From assembly GCF_018614055.1 (NCBI RefSeq), contig NZ_JAGGPB010000019.1:1-64000 (forward strand): a stretch of 64,000 nucleotides of DNA. Reading direction: 5' to 3'. This document shows, one piece after another, positions 35,053 through 44,798 of this stretch. The position numbers and the translations under genes were made by a program. Under the pieces are notes generated by a model. It worked only from the letters and a program-made list of their open reading frames with translations, was not told the origin of the DNA and did not search any database. How positions within the stretch are numbered: position 1 is the stretch's first letter; every line of letters begins with the position of its first letter. Origin of the DNA: Streptomyces sp. ISL-98 (GTDB lineage Bacteria; Actinomycetota; Actinomycetes; Streptomycetales; Streptomycetaceae).

Positions 35053-36651
35053 ATGAGTAGACCTGTGATTCGACCTGTGATTCGCGCGAAGCGCCGTACG
35101 CACGTCTGGGTCTGGCCCGTGGCCGTAGGCCTCGCCTGCACACTCACCTGGAGCTCCCCCGCCGGAGCCGGCCCCTCCGACACCGGCATCAAGGGCGCCA
35201 TCGACACGATCCTCACCGACCCGCGCCTCGACGGCGGAGCCGCGAGCGTCGTGGTCGCCGACGCGACCACCGGCGAGACCCTCTACCAGCGCGACGGCGC
35301 CGACCGCCTGATGCCGGCGTCGAACACCAAACTGCCCACGTCCATCGCCGCCATGGCCCTGCTCGGCCCCGAGTACCGCTACCGCACCGACGCCCTGACC
35401 ACCGGCAGCCGCCAGGGCTCCGTACTCCTCGGCGACCTGTATCTGCGGGGCACCGGCGATCCCACCATGCTCGCCAAGGACTACGACCAACTGGCCGCCG
35501 CCATCGCCGAGTCCGGCATCAAGCGCGTCGTCGGCCGCCTCATCGCCGACGACACCCGCTTCGACACCCAGCGCCTCGGCCGCTCGTGGGCAGCCGACGA
35601 CGAGTCCGCGTACTACTCGGCGCAGATCTCCGCCCTCACCGTCGCCCCCGACACCGACTACGACGCGGGCACGGTCATCGTCACGGCATCCCCCGGCGCG
35701 AAGCCCGGCGACCGCCCGGTCACCACCCTCACCCCGCGCACCGACTACGTCGACATCGACGTCCGCGCCACCACGGTCCCGGCCGGACAGCCGGACACCC
35801 TCACCGTCGAGCGCGAACACGGCTCCAACACCATCGCCGTCACCGGCAACATCCCGGTCGGCGCGAACCCCACCAAGGAGTGGATCAGCGTCTGGGAGCC
35901 GACCGGCTACGCCGCCGAGGTCTTCTCCGACGCTCTGAGGGCCCATGGCGTACGCATTACAGGCCCCACCAGCCACGGCCGCCCCACCCCCGGCAACGCC
36001 AAGCCCCTGGCGACCCACACATCGATGCCCCTGAAGGAGCTCATGCGCCCCTTCATGAAGCTGTCGAACAACATGCACGCCGAGGCCCTCACCAAGACCA
36101 TCGGCTACGAGACGGCCGGCAAGGGCACCTGGGACGCCGGCCTGGCCGCCATCGCCACCCACCTCACCAAGGAAGGCGCGGACGCCTCCAAGCTCCGCCA
36201 GGTGGACGGCTCCGGCCTCTCCCGCATGAACAACATCTCCGCCGCCCAGCTCGCCAAGCTCCTCCTGTCCGTACGTACCGCCCCCTGGTACGCCGACTGG
36301 TACGCATCCCTCCCCGTCGCCTGCAACCCGGACCGCACCATCGGCGGCACCCTGCGCTCCCGCATGTGCAACACCCCCGCCGCCCTCAACACCCGAGCCA
36401 AAACCGGCTCCCTGACCGGCGCCTCCGCCCTGTCCGGGTACGTCACGGACGCGGGCGGCCGCGAGCTGGTCTACAGCATCGTCCTGAACAACTACCTGGC
36501 CTCCTCGGTCAAGAGCATCGAGGACGCGATCGTGATCACCCTCGCGAAGTCCACGAAGACCGACACCCAGCTCGTACGCCCCAGCCTCCAGCGCAACGCC
36601 ACCCCCGCCACCGACCTCGAATGTTCCTGGCGCAAGCCGGCCCTCTGCTGA
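35053..36651 (+). CDS. dacB: D-alanyl-D-alanine carboxypeptidase/endopeptidase (PBP4 type)
   Basis: The 532 aa protein is a secreted low-molecular-mass penicillin-binding protein of the DacB/PBP4 (S13) class. A long basic signal peptide (about 1-39) precedes the domain with SxxK at S90-N-T-K93, SNN in LSNNMHAEAL near 337, and KTG in RAKTGSLTG near 454. It trims D-Ala from peptidoglycan stem peptides or cuts cross-links. The C-terminal part has two Cys that could pair. It starts 73 bp after the NACHT gene and is followed by a strong terminator. It is unlinked to other wall genes except the regional cluster. Confidence 0.92.
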   Translation: MSRPVIRPVIRAKRRTHVWVWPVAVGLACTLTWSSPAGAGPSDTGIKGAIDTILTDPRLDGGAASVVVADATTGETLYQRDGADRLMPASNTKLPTSIAAMALLGPEYRYRTDALTTGSRQGSVLLGDLYLRGTGDPTMLAKDYDQLAAAIAESGIKRVVGRLIADDTRFDTQRLGRSWAADDESAYYSAQISALTVAPDTDYDAGTVIVTASPGAKPGDRPVTTLTPRTDYVDIDVRATTVPAGQPDTLTVEREHGSNTIAVTGNIPVGANPTKEWISVWEPTGYAAEVFSDALRAHGVRITGPTSHGRPTPGNAKPLATHTSMPLKELMRPFMKLSNNMHAEALTKTIGYETAGKGTWDAGLAAIATHLTKEGADASKLRQVDGSGLSRMNNISAAQLAKLLLSVRTAPWYADWYASLPVACNPDRTIGGTLRSRMCNTPAALNTRAKTGSLTGASALSGYVTDAGGRELVYSIVLNNYLASSVKSIEDAIVITLAKSTKTDTQLVRPSLQRNATPATDLECSWRKPALC

Positions 36652-36665
36652 AGGCTGAAGCCGAC

Positions 36666-36707
36666 GCGGACAGGCAGACAGCGGACAGGCAGACAGCAGA
36701 CAGGCAG
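36666..36707. repeat. 15-bp tandem repeat downstream of the DacB gene
   Basis: GCGGACAGGCAGACA is repeated 2.8 times (36666, 36681, 36696; the last copy starts GCAGA). It lies directly before the terminator and outside coding sequence. Confidence 0.7.
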
Positions 36708-36710
36708 CAA

Positions 36711-36753
36711 AAGGGGCTGCCCCGGAACCCATACGGTTCCGGGGCAGCCCCTT
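36711..36753. terminator. bidirectional terminator between dacB and clpC
   Basis: A 19-bp perfect stem (36711-36729 with 36735-36753) closes the loop CATAC. Flanking A and T residues are present on both sides. It ends the plus-strand dacB and the minus-strand clpC transcripts. Confidence 0.92.
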
Positions 36754-36771
36754 CAGGCGCTCAGGGCGCTG

Positions 36772-39300
<2,529 letters not shown>

Positions 39301-39468
39301 CGTTAATCGCTCCTCAGAGCGGTCGGGCAGTGAGGGGTCGGTCCCCTCCCAGTCCTTCCGCATGCTAGTCCCGTGGGACGGGACAGCTCATTCCAACTGC
39401 CGACATCCGTCCGGATCACCCCGCCCTTGCGGGGAAACCTCACTGCCGGAACAGCTGTCTACTGCTCC

Positions 39469-39494
39469 AACCTGATGGTGCGAGACGATGTTCC
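39469..39494 (-). promoter_or_regulatory. SigR-type promoter of clpC
   Basis: On the minus strand GGAAC (39494-39490) and GTT (39471-39469) are exactly 18 bp apart, matching the SigR consensus GGAAT/C-N18-GTT. The predicted start is near 39462, about 160 bp before the ATG. In S. coelicolor the Clp genes were reported as SigR targets (recall). Confidence 0.6.
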
Positions 39495-39523
39495 CGCAGG
39501 CCAAGCAGATACCCGTTCATTCA

Positions 39524-39540
39524 GTACGCCGATGGCGAAC
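39524..39540. promoter_or_regulatory. ClgR-like operator upstream of clpC
   Basis: The minus strand reads GTTCGCCATCGGCGTAC, containing CGC-N5-GCG within a near-palindrome. This matches the ClgR box reported for actinobacterial clp and lon promoters. It lies about 30 bp upstream of the SigR-type -35, a position suited to an activator. Confidence 0.5.
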
Positions 39541-39752
39541 GTGAGACGGCTCGACCAGCGTGTCGCCCCTTCCCACTAGGAATGTCTTACCCGCAAGCAC
39601 TGACACTCCATGCAGCGCACACCGGTTCCCTCCGCTACGGGCGAACAACCTTGCGCGGCCGATTACGCCCGCACGCCCGCCGAGCATCAACAGAGCGCAG
39701 TCGTGTGCCTACGAAGCGTAACTTGCGAAGTGTTTCAGGAGTTGGTCCGGAC

Positions 39753-40373
39753 ATGACGACGCCCCCGAGTCAGGTCCCGCTCCCGCGTACGCGGATGCCG
39801 TTCGCGAACGGCATCGCGCAGTCGATCGCGCAGTGGTACGAGCACGAGCTCGGCTGGGCCACGGCGAACTGGGCCACGGCGGAGGGCCTTCCGGCACAGG
39901 GCCCGGTGCAGCTCCTGACGGGCCTGCGCTTCGACGTACTGGAACTGCCCTCCGACGCGGGATTTGCCGTCCTGCGGCGCCTCAGGGGCCTCACAGGGCC
40001 CGTTGCGCTCCTCGGGCGGCGTATGAGGCTGCTGGTCGCCGCGGGGAGCGCAGAGGAGCTGCCCGGGCTCCTCGACTGGCTGGAGTGGGGCGGCGTCGCC
40101 CTGGATCTGCGCGCGATCGGGGCGGGCGGGCGGATGGCCGCGCCCACACCGCCGGGATGGACAAGCTCGCAGGGGGCCGCCATGTGGCTGCGACCCCCCG
40201 AGCCGCGGCACGAGGTCGAGCCGATGCTGCCGGCATTTGCCGGACTCGGGTGCCGTGCGGAAACACCCGATCTCGTACGACTCGTGGGCACGGCGGCAAC
40301 TGAATGCCACCGGGCCCGGTTGTTGCACTCGAATTTCGCTGACGCGAATGCTCAGCCGTTGGCCTTCTCGTAG
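39753..40373 (+). CDS. SCO3374-family protein of unknown function
   Basis: The 206 aa protein resembles what databases name the SCO3374 family (recall), found beside lsr2 and clpC in Streptomyces. Its middle has a hydrophobic beta-rich segment with GLRFDVLELPSDAGFAVLRRL near 52-72 and RRMRLLVAAGSAEELPGLLDWLEWGG near 90. This recalls the N-terminal part of bifunctional primase/polymerase proteins but no active site is visible. ATG 39753 follows CAGGAG at about 11 nt. Its 3' end overlaps the convergent lsr2 by 22 bp. Confidence 0.78.
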   Translation: MTTPPSQVPLPRTRMPFANGIAQSIAQWYEHELGWATANWATAEGLPAQGPVQLLTGLRFDVLELPSDAGFAVLRRLRGLTGPVALLGRRMRLLVAAGSAEELPGLLDWLEWGGVALDLRAIGAGGRMAAPTPPGWTSSQGAAMWLRPPEPRHEVEPMLPAFAGLGCRAETPDLVRLVGTAATECHRARLLHSNFADANAQPLAFS

Positions 40374-40687
40374 GCCTCACGGATGTCTGCCGGGACGCGG
40401 CCACGGTCATTCACGTTGTAACCGTTCGCCTTGGCCCACTTACGGATCTCGGCGGTGTTCTGGTTGCCACCAGCGGCAGCGCGCGCCTTGCCGCGGCCGG
40501 AAGCCGCACGGCCACCGGTGCGCCGGCCGCCCTTGGCGTACGGGTCGAGCAGACCACGGAGCTTGTCCGCGTTCGCGGTGGTGAGGTCGATCTCGTAGGT
40601 CTTGCCATCCAGAGCGAACGTCACCGTCTCGTCCGCCTCGCCACCGTCGAGGTCATCGACAAGAAGGACCTGAACCTTCTGTGCCAC
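40352..40687 (-). CDS. lsr2: nucleoid-associated protein Lsr2
   Basis: Lsr2 is a small xenogeneic silencer that binds AT-rich DNA through its C-terminus and oligomerises through its N-terminus. The 111 aa protein begins AQKVQVLLVDDLDGGEADET and ends with the AT-hook-like RGRVPADIREAYE region. The minor-groove RGR motif is present. GTG 40687 is preceded by AAGGAAA. The 146-bp promoter region is clearly less GC-rich than the rest, which may allow autoregulation. Its stop lies inside the convergent SCO3374-family gene. Confidence 0.96.
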   Translation of the reverse strand: MAQKVQVLLVDDLDGGEADETVTFALDGKTYEIDLTTANADKLRGLLDPYAKGGRRTGGRAASGRGKARAAAGGNQNTAEIRKWAKANGYNVNDRGRVPADIREAYEKANG

Positions 40688-40833
40688 CGGATTTCCTTTC
40701 ATCGAAAATGCAGTACGCGGAAAGGAAACCGCTTTTCTCTGGAAAACACAAACCCCCGGTCGAGGTTCAGTACCTCATCAACACGGGAAACGTGCGCGTT
40801 TCGGACATAGGGTGTTCCGGCGGCTTCAGAAGA

Positions 40834-41376
40834 TCACAGGTGCAGAAGCATCCGGCTGTTGCCCAAGGTGTTCGGCTTCACCCGTTCGAGACCGAGGAAC
40901 TCCGCTACACCCTCGTCATAGGAACGCAGCAGCTCGCTGTAGACATCTCCGTCGACAGGAGCCTCACCGATCTCCACGAAGCCGTGCTTGATGAAGAACT
41001 CGACTTCGAAGGTGAGACAGAAAACCCGGCGCACACCGAGCCAGCGCGCTGTCTGGAGCAGCTTGCCAAGCACTTGATGCCCGACTCCGGCGCCCTTGAA
41101 GGCCGGATCGACCGCGAGAGTTCGTACTTCCGCGAGGTCTTCCCACATCACATGCAGAGCGCCGCAGCCGACAACGGCCGCGTCCTCGTCGCGTTCGGCG
41201 ACCCAGAACTCCTGGATGTCCTCGTAAAGCGTCACGTTCGCTTTGTCGAGCAGGATCCGCTTCTGTGCGTACGTGTCCACAAGGTTGCGGATCGTTGGCA
41301 CATCACTGGTCCTTGCCCGCCGTACGGTGATGGCTTTTGCAGCGGCATTGGGAAGCGCGGGAAGCTCTGAGGGCAT
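40834..41376 (-). CDS. argA: amino-acid N-acetyltransferase (short N-acetylglutamate synthase)
   Basis: The 180 aa GNAT protein resembles the short actinobacterial NAGS (Mycobacterium ArgA, about 174 aa): RRARTSDVPTIRNLVDTYAQKRILL at 19-44, EVRTLAVDPAFKGAGVGHQVLGKLL (acetyl-CoA site) near 84-108 and RVFCLTFEVEFFIKHGF near 119-135. It would acetylate glutamate, the first step of arginine synthesis. It begins 9 bp after the BlaI-type regulator gene on the same strand. It is not near other arg genes. An alternative is a general GNAT; the NAGS pattern looks good. Confidence 0.8.
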   Translation of the reverse strand: MPSELPALPNAAAKAITVRRARTSDVPTIRNLVDTYAQKRILLDKANVTLYEDIQEFWVAERDEDAAVVGCGALHVMWEDLAEVRTLAVDPAFKGAGVGHQVLGKLLQTARWLGVRRVFCLTFEVEFFIKHGFVEIGEAPVDGDVYSELLRSYDEGVAEFLGLERVKPNTLGNSRMLLHL

Positions 41377-41385
41377 ACCGGGACG

Positions 41386-41829
41386 CTATCGCTCCGTGTC
41401 GTCCGCGCTCTCGTCGCCCTCTGCCGAAGATGCGCCCTCTGCGGGAGATGCGGGATCGGCGGGATCGGTGCGCTGACCTACGACGCGCATCGCGTCCTCC
41501 AGAGCATCGCGCTGTTCCGCCGACATCATGCCGAAGAAGGCGACCAGGGCTGCTGCTGGGTTGTCACTCGTGGACCAGGCTTCGTTCATCAGTGCGGCCG
41601 AGTATGCGGCGCGAGTGGAGACCGCCGTATATCGATAGGCGCGGCCCTCGACTTCCCTGCGCACCCAGCCCTTCTGATGGAGATTGTCCATTACGGTCAT
41701 GACCGTCGTGTAGGCGATGGACCGTTCCTTCTGAAGGTCTTCTAGGACTTCCCGGACGGTGACCGGTCGGTTCCACTGCCACACGCGCGTCATGACGGCG
41801 TCTTCCAGCTCTCCCAATTGGCGAGGCAC
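41386..41829 (-). CDS. BlaI/MecI/CopY-family transcriptional regulator
   Basis: The 147 aa protein has the winged helix of BlaI/MecI (about 5-75: LGELEDAVMTRVWQWNRPVTVREVLEDL then AYTTVMTVMDNLHQKGWVRRE) and a C-terminal dimerisation part. The acidic tail after about 125 is Gly/Asp/Glu/Ser-rich. Such repressors are usually inactivated by a BlaR-like M56 protease, but none is adjacent, so this may answer a distant partner or act differently. GTG 41829 was chosen as the start before PRQLGELEDAV; upstream starts only add unconserved residues. argA follows 9 bp downstream. Confidence 0.85.
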   Translation of the reverse strand: MPRQLGELEDAVMTRVWQWNRPVTVREVLEDLQKERSIAYTTVMTVMDNLHQKGWVRREVEGRAYRYTAVSTRAAYSAALMNEAWSTSDNPAAALVAFFGMMSAEQRDALEDAMRVVGQRTDPADPASPAEGASSAEGDESADDTER

Positions 41830-41882
41830 AGCGCCACCATAGTGGGAGATTTCCAGTAATGGCAGGTATTTGCGCAGCAAAA

Positions 41883-41915
41883 AGGGCGTACGGCTCGGAA
41901 TGAGTCGTACGCCCT
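41883..41915 (-). terminator. terminator after the 61-aa membrane protein gene
   Basis: AGGGCGTACG (41883-41892) pairs with CGTACGCCCT (41906-41915), a perfect 10-bp stem with a 13-nt loop. The AAA run at 41880 gives a U tract on the minus strand. It separates the small gene from the BlaI-type gene. Confidence 0.75.
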
Positions 41916-41999
41916 CACGCAGCACCTCGCGAGCCTCGCCCCAAGCATCGCCTCAAGCCTCGTCGTGAGCCTGACGTGAGCCTCGCGAAGAGAGTGCCG

Positions 42000-42185
42000 T
42001 CAGGCCTGGCCCGCCTCGGGCGTCCGGGTCTGCTGCGCCGACTCGGCGCGGGAGAGGGCGGCGTCCACGGCCGCGTCTTCCTTGGCCTTGTTGGAGCCAC
42101 CCTGCGACTTGACGATCGTCGTGACCAGGGCGATGAAGAACACGGCCATCACCACGGGGGGCAGAAGCGCGGAAACGTAGTCCAT
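42000..42185 (-). CDS. small single-helix membrane protein
   Basis: The 61 aa protein has one membrane helix (about 8-27, PPVVMAVFFIALVTTIVKSQ) and a hydrophilic Ala/Glu/Lys/Gln-rich tail. It has no recognised domain. The gene lies just before (in minus-strand order, after) the 212-aa unknown gene with 14 bp between, so the two may be co-transcribed. The function is unknown; small helices of this form often serve as subunits or anchors. Confidence 0.75.
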   Translation of the reverse strand: MDYVSALLPPVVMAVFFIALVTTIVKSQGGSNKAKEDAAVDAALSRAESAQQTRTPEAGQA

Positions 42186-42199
42186 GCCGTCCAGAGTAG

Positions 42200-42838
42200 C
42201 TACCCCGCCGCCCTCTGCTCCGGCGGGGGCACGGGGCGGCGGCGCGGCGGAAAGACCTCGGACGGCTTCGGCATCGGACGGTCCCCGGGGGCGCGGGGGC
42301 CGGGCTTCGGTGCGGGTTTCCCCGGCTGCGGCGGGCCGTCGCCTTTCCGGGGTTGCGGCGGGTCGTCGGCATGGGAGGCCGTGGCCCTGCCGCCCACGAG
42401 CGACAACAGCCGGGTACGCGGCGCGGGTGCGGGGCTCCGGCCGGCCAGGCGGGCCCGTACCGACTCCTCGGCGACGTCCCGGCAGCGGTCGAGGAGTTCG
42501 GCGCCGCCCGGCATGTCGCGGAGCGTACGCAGGGCCGCGAGGTCGTCGGGGGTCGGCCCGTATCCGGCGGCCAGGGCGTCCTGGAGCAGCTCCAGGTAGC
42601 CGGCGGCCGCCCCGGGGAGAGCCTCGCGGTAGCGGACGAGGTCGGCGAGGAGGAACGCGCGCAGCCGGCCCGCCTCGCGGACCGCCTCGTCCAGGGAGTC
42701 GGCGAGGCGCAGGCAGTCCTGGACGTCCTCATCGGACAGTGACGCGGGATGGAGGGCGACAGCGAGGGCGCGTCGGAGCACACGCAGCTCGTCAGCGCCG
42801 AACGCCATGCCGCCACGGGATCCGTATGGCGTGGGCAT
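42200..42838 (-). CDS. conserved hypothetical protein downstream of coaX
   Basis: The 212 aa protein has a helical N-terminal half (about 10-130: [50 protein letters not shown]) and a Pro/Arg-rich disordered tail. No catalytic motif is evident. ATG 42838 was chosen because helical coding starts there; upstream codons are unlike protein. It is 161 bp after coaX on the same strand, with a low-GC promoter-like stretch between, so it probably has its own promoter. Confidence 0.75.
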   Translation of the reverse strand: MPTPYGSRGGMAFGADELRVLRRALAVALHPASLSDEDVQDCLRLADSLDEAVREAGRLRAFLLADLVRYREALPGAAAGYLELLQDALAAGYGPTPDDLAALRTLRDMPGGAELLDRCRDVAEESVRARLAGRSPAPAPRTRLLSLVGGRATASHADDPPQPRKGDGPPQPGKPAPKPGPRAPGDRPMPKPSEVFPPRRRPVPPPEQRAAG

Positions 42839-42999
42839 GTAGTGACAATACGCACGAAACGGACAAAATCGGTTTAATGGTTGTACGGCGGCGCGGCGGA
42901 CGGGCCGGGTCGCCGTACGGACCGGGCCGCCCTGCGAACCGGTCCGTCGTACGGGGCGCGCTGCCCGTACGACGCACCGCATCCGGCACCGCATCGGCG

Positions 43000-43806
43000 C
43001 TACATCCGCGCCACGTTCCGCTCGTACACCAGGCGCAGCCCGATCAGCGTCAGCCACGGCTCGTGCTCGTCGATCTCGGAGGACTCGCCGAGCACCATCG
43101 GCGCCAGGCCGCCCGTAGCGATGACCGTCACGTCGGCCGGGTCGCCGTCCGGGCCCGCGAGCTCGCGGGCCATGCGCTGCGCGACACCGTCGACCTGGCC
43201 CGCGAAGCCGTACACGATTCCGGCCTGCATGGCCTCTACCGTGTTCTTGCCGATCACGCTGCGCGGCCGGGCCAGCTCGATCTTGCGGAGCTGGGCGCCC
43301 TTGACGCCGAGCGCCTCGACGGAGATCTCGATGCCGGGCGCGATGACGCCGCCCGCGTACTCACCACGCGCCGATACGGCGTCGAAGGTCGTCGCCGTAC
43401 CGAAGTCGACGACGATCGCCGGTCCGCCGTAGAGCTCGACCGCCGCGACCGCGTTGACGATGCGGTCCGCGCCGACCTCCTTGGGGTTGTCCATCAGGAT
43501 CGGCACACCCGTCTTGATGCCCGGCTCGACGAGCACGGCCGGGACGTCGCCGTAGTAGCGGCGGGTCACCTCGCGCAGTTCGTGCAGGACGGACGGGACG
43601 GTGGAGCAGATCGCGATGCCCTCGATGCCGTCGCCCAGTTCGTCGCCGAGCAGCGGGTGCATGCCCATCAGACCCTGGAAGAGCACGGCGAGTTCGTCCG
43701 CGGTGCGGCGGGCGTCGGTCGAGATGCGCCAGTGCTCGACGATCTCCTCGCCGTCGAACAGACCGAGGACCGTGTGGGTGTTGCCGGCGTCGATGGTGAG
43801 CAGCAT
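43000..43806 (-). CDS. coaX: type III pantothenate kinase
   Basis: CoaX phosphorylates pantothenate, the first step of CoA synthesis. The 268 aa protein has the ASKHA signatures LLTIDAGNTHTVLGLFD (phosphate loop), GADRIVNAVAAVELYG and AIVVDFGTATTFDAVS. The type III kinase is not feedback inhibited by CoA and needs a monovalent cation. It begins 3 bp after the nadC stop, at the end of the operon DUF2520-panC-nadB-nadC-coaX. Confidence 0.96.
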   Translation of the reverse strand: MLLTIDAGNTHTVLGLFDGEEIVEHWRISTDARRTADELAVLFQGLMGMHPLLGDELGDGIEGIAICSTVPSVLHELREVTRRYYGDVPAVLVEPGIKTGVPILMDNPKEVGADRIVNAVAAVELYGGPAIVVDFGTATTFDAVSARGEYAGGVIAPGIEISVEALGVKGAQLRKIELARPRSVIGKNTVEAMQAGIVYGFAGQVDGVAQRMARELAGPDGDPADVTVIATGGLAPMVLGESSEIDEHEPWLTLIGLRLVYERNVARM

Positions 43807-43809
43807 GGG

Positions 43810-44796
43810 TTACTTCGCCTCGCGGAGGTCGAGGCCGATGTCGAGGATCGGGGAGGAGTGCGTGAGCGCCCCGACGGCGAGGTAGTCGACGCCCGTCTCG
43901 GCGTACGCCCGGGCCGTGTCGAGGGTGAGGCGCCCGGAGGATTCGAGGACCGCGCGGCCGTTCACCAGGGCCACCGCCTCCGCCGTCTGCTCCGGGGTGA
44001 AGTTGTCCAGCAGGATCAGGTCGGCGCCCGCGTCCAGGACCTCGGTGACCTGGGCGAGGGTGTCGACCTCGACCTCGATCGGGACCTCCGGGAACTGCTT
44101 GCGTACGAGCGTGAACGCCTCGGCCACACCGCCCGCCGCGACCACGTGGTTGTCCTTGACCAGCGCCGCGTCCGACAGGGACATGCGGTGGTTGACGCCG
44201 CCGCCGCAGCGGACCGCGAACTTCTCCAGGGAGCGCAGACCGGGCGTCGTCTTGCGGGTGTCGCGGACCTTGGCGCCGGTGCCTTCGAGTACGTCGGCCC
44301 ATGCGCGGGTCGCGGTCGCGATGCCGGAGAGGCGGCACAGCAGGTTGAGCGCGCTGCGCTCGCCGGTGAGCAGGTCGCGGGTGCGGGTGGTGACGCTGAT
44401 CAGCTTCTGGCCGGCTTCGACGCGGTCGCCGTCCTCGACGTGCCGCTCGACCTCGAACTCGTCCGTGCAGACGATGGAGAGGACCGCCTCGGCGACGCGC
44501 AGACCGGCGACGACGCCCGCCTCACGCGCAGTGAAGTCGCCGGTCGCGACGGCGTCCTCGGGGACGGTCGCGACGGTCGTCACATCCACGCCGTGGGCGA
44601 GGTCCTCGCCGAGGGCGACGTTCGCGATCTCCTCGACCTCGACGGGGTCCAGGCCCGCTTCGACGAGGAGCTGGACGAGGCCCGGGTCGAGGGCGCACTC
44701 GCTGGTGTCGAGTTCGTACGTCTCCCCGCAGCCGCAGGAGTCGCCGCAGCCGCCGGAGGCGGTCGGCAGGAGCTGGGGGTTGTCGGGCGTACTCAC
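43810..44796 (-). CDS. nadC: nicotinate-nucleotide diphosphorylase (carboxylating)
   Basis: NadC converts quinolinate and PRPP to nicotinate mononucleotide. The 328 aa protein has the QPRTase body with NLLCRLSGIATAT, RDTRKTTPGLRSLEKFAVRCGGGVNHR and LLDNFTPEQ. The first 30 residues are a Cys-rich extension (GGCGDSCGCGETYELDTSEC) absent from classical NadC; it may bind metal. GTG 44796 has GGGAG upstream and lies 2 bp after the nadB stop, so translation is coupled. Confidence 0.96.
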   Translation of the reverse strand: MSTPDNPQLLPTASGGCGDSCGCGETYELDTSECALDPGLVQLLVEAGLDPVEVEEIANVALGEDLAHGVDVTTVATVPEDAVATGDFTAREAGVVAGLRVAEAVLSIVCTDEFEVERHVEDGDRVEAGQKLISVTTRTRDLLTGERSALNLLCRLSGIATATRAWADVLEGTGAKVRDTRKTTPGLRSLEKFAVRCGGGVNHRMSLSDAALVKDNHVVAAGGVAEAFTLVRKQFPEVPIEVEVDTLAQVTEVLDAGADLILLDNFTPEQTAEAVALVNGRAVLESSGRLTLDTARAYAETGVDYLAVGALTHSSPILDIGLDLREAK

Positions 44797-44798
44797 GG

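Larger units (their letters stand above)
39301..39752. other. 452-bp divergent regulatory region of clpC and the SCO3374-family gene
   Basis: No gene of its own is supported. For clpC the region holds a SigR-type promoter (39469-39494), a ClgR-like box (39524-39540) and the inverted repeat GTCCCGT-GGG-ACGGGAC (39368-39384) in the leader. For the rightward gene I found no clear promoter. A short ORF from 39582 is an upstream extension of the next gene, not a separate gene. Confidence 0.5.

Noticed and set aside
39385..39402. GGAAT on the minus strand as a SigR -35 for clpC
   Set aside because: No GTT lies 18-19 bp downstream; the match at 39469-39494 is better.
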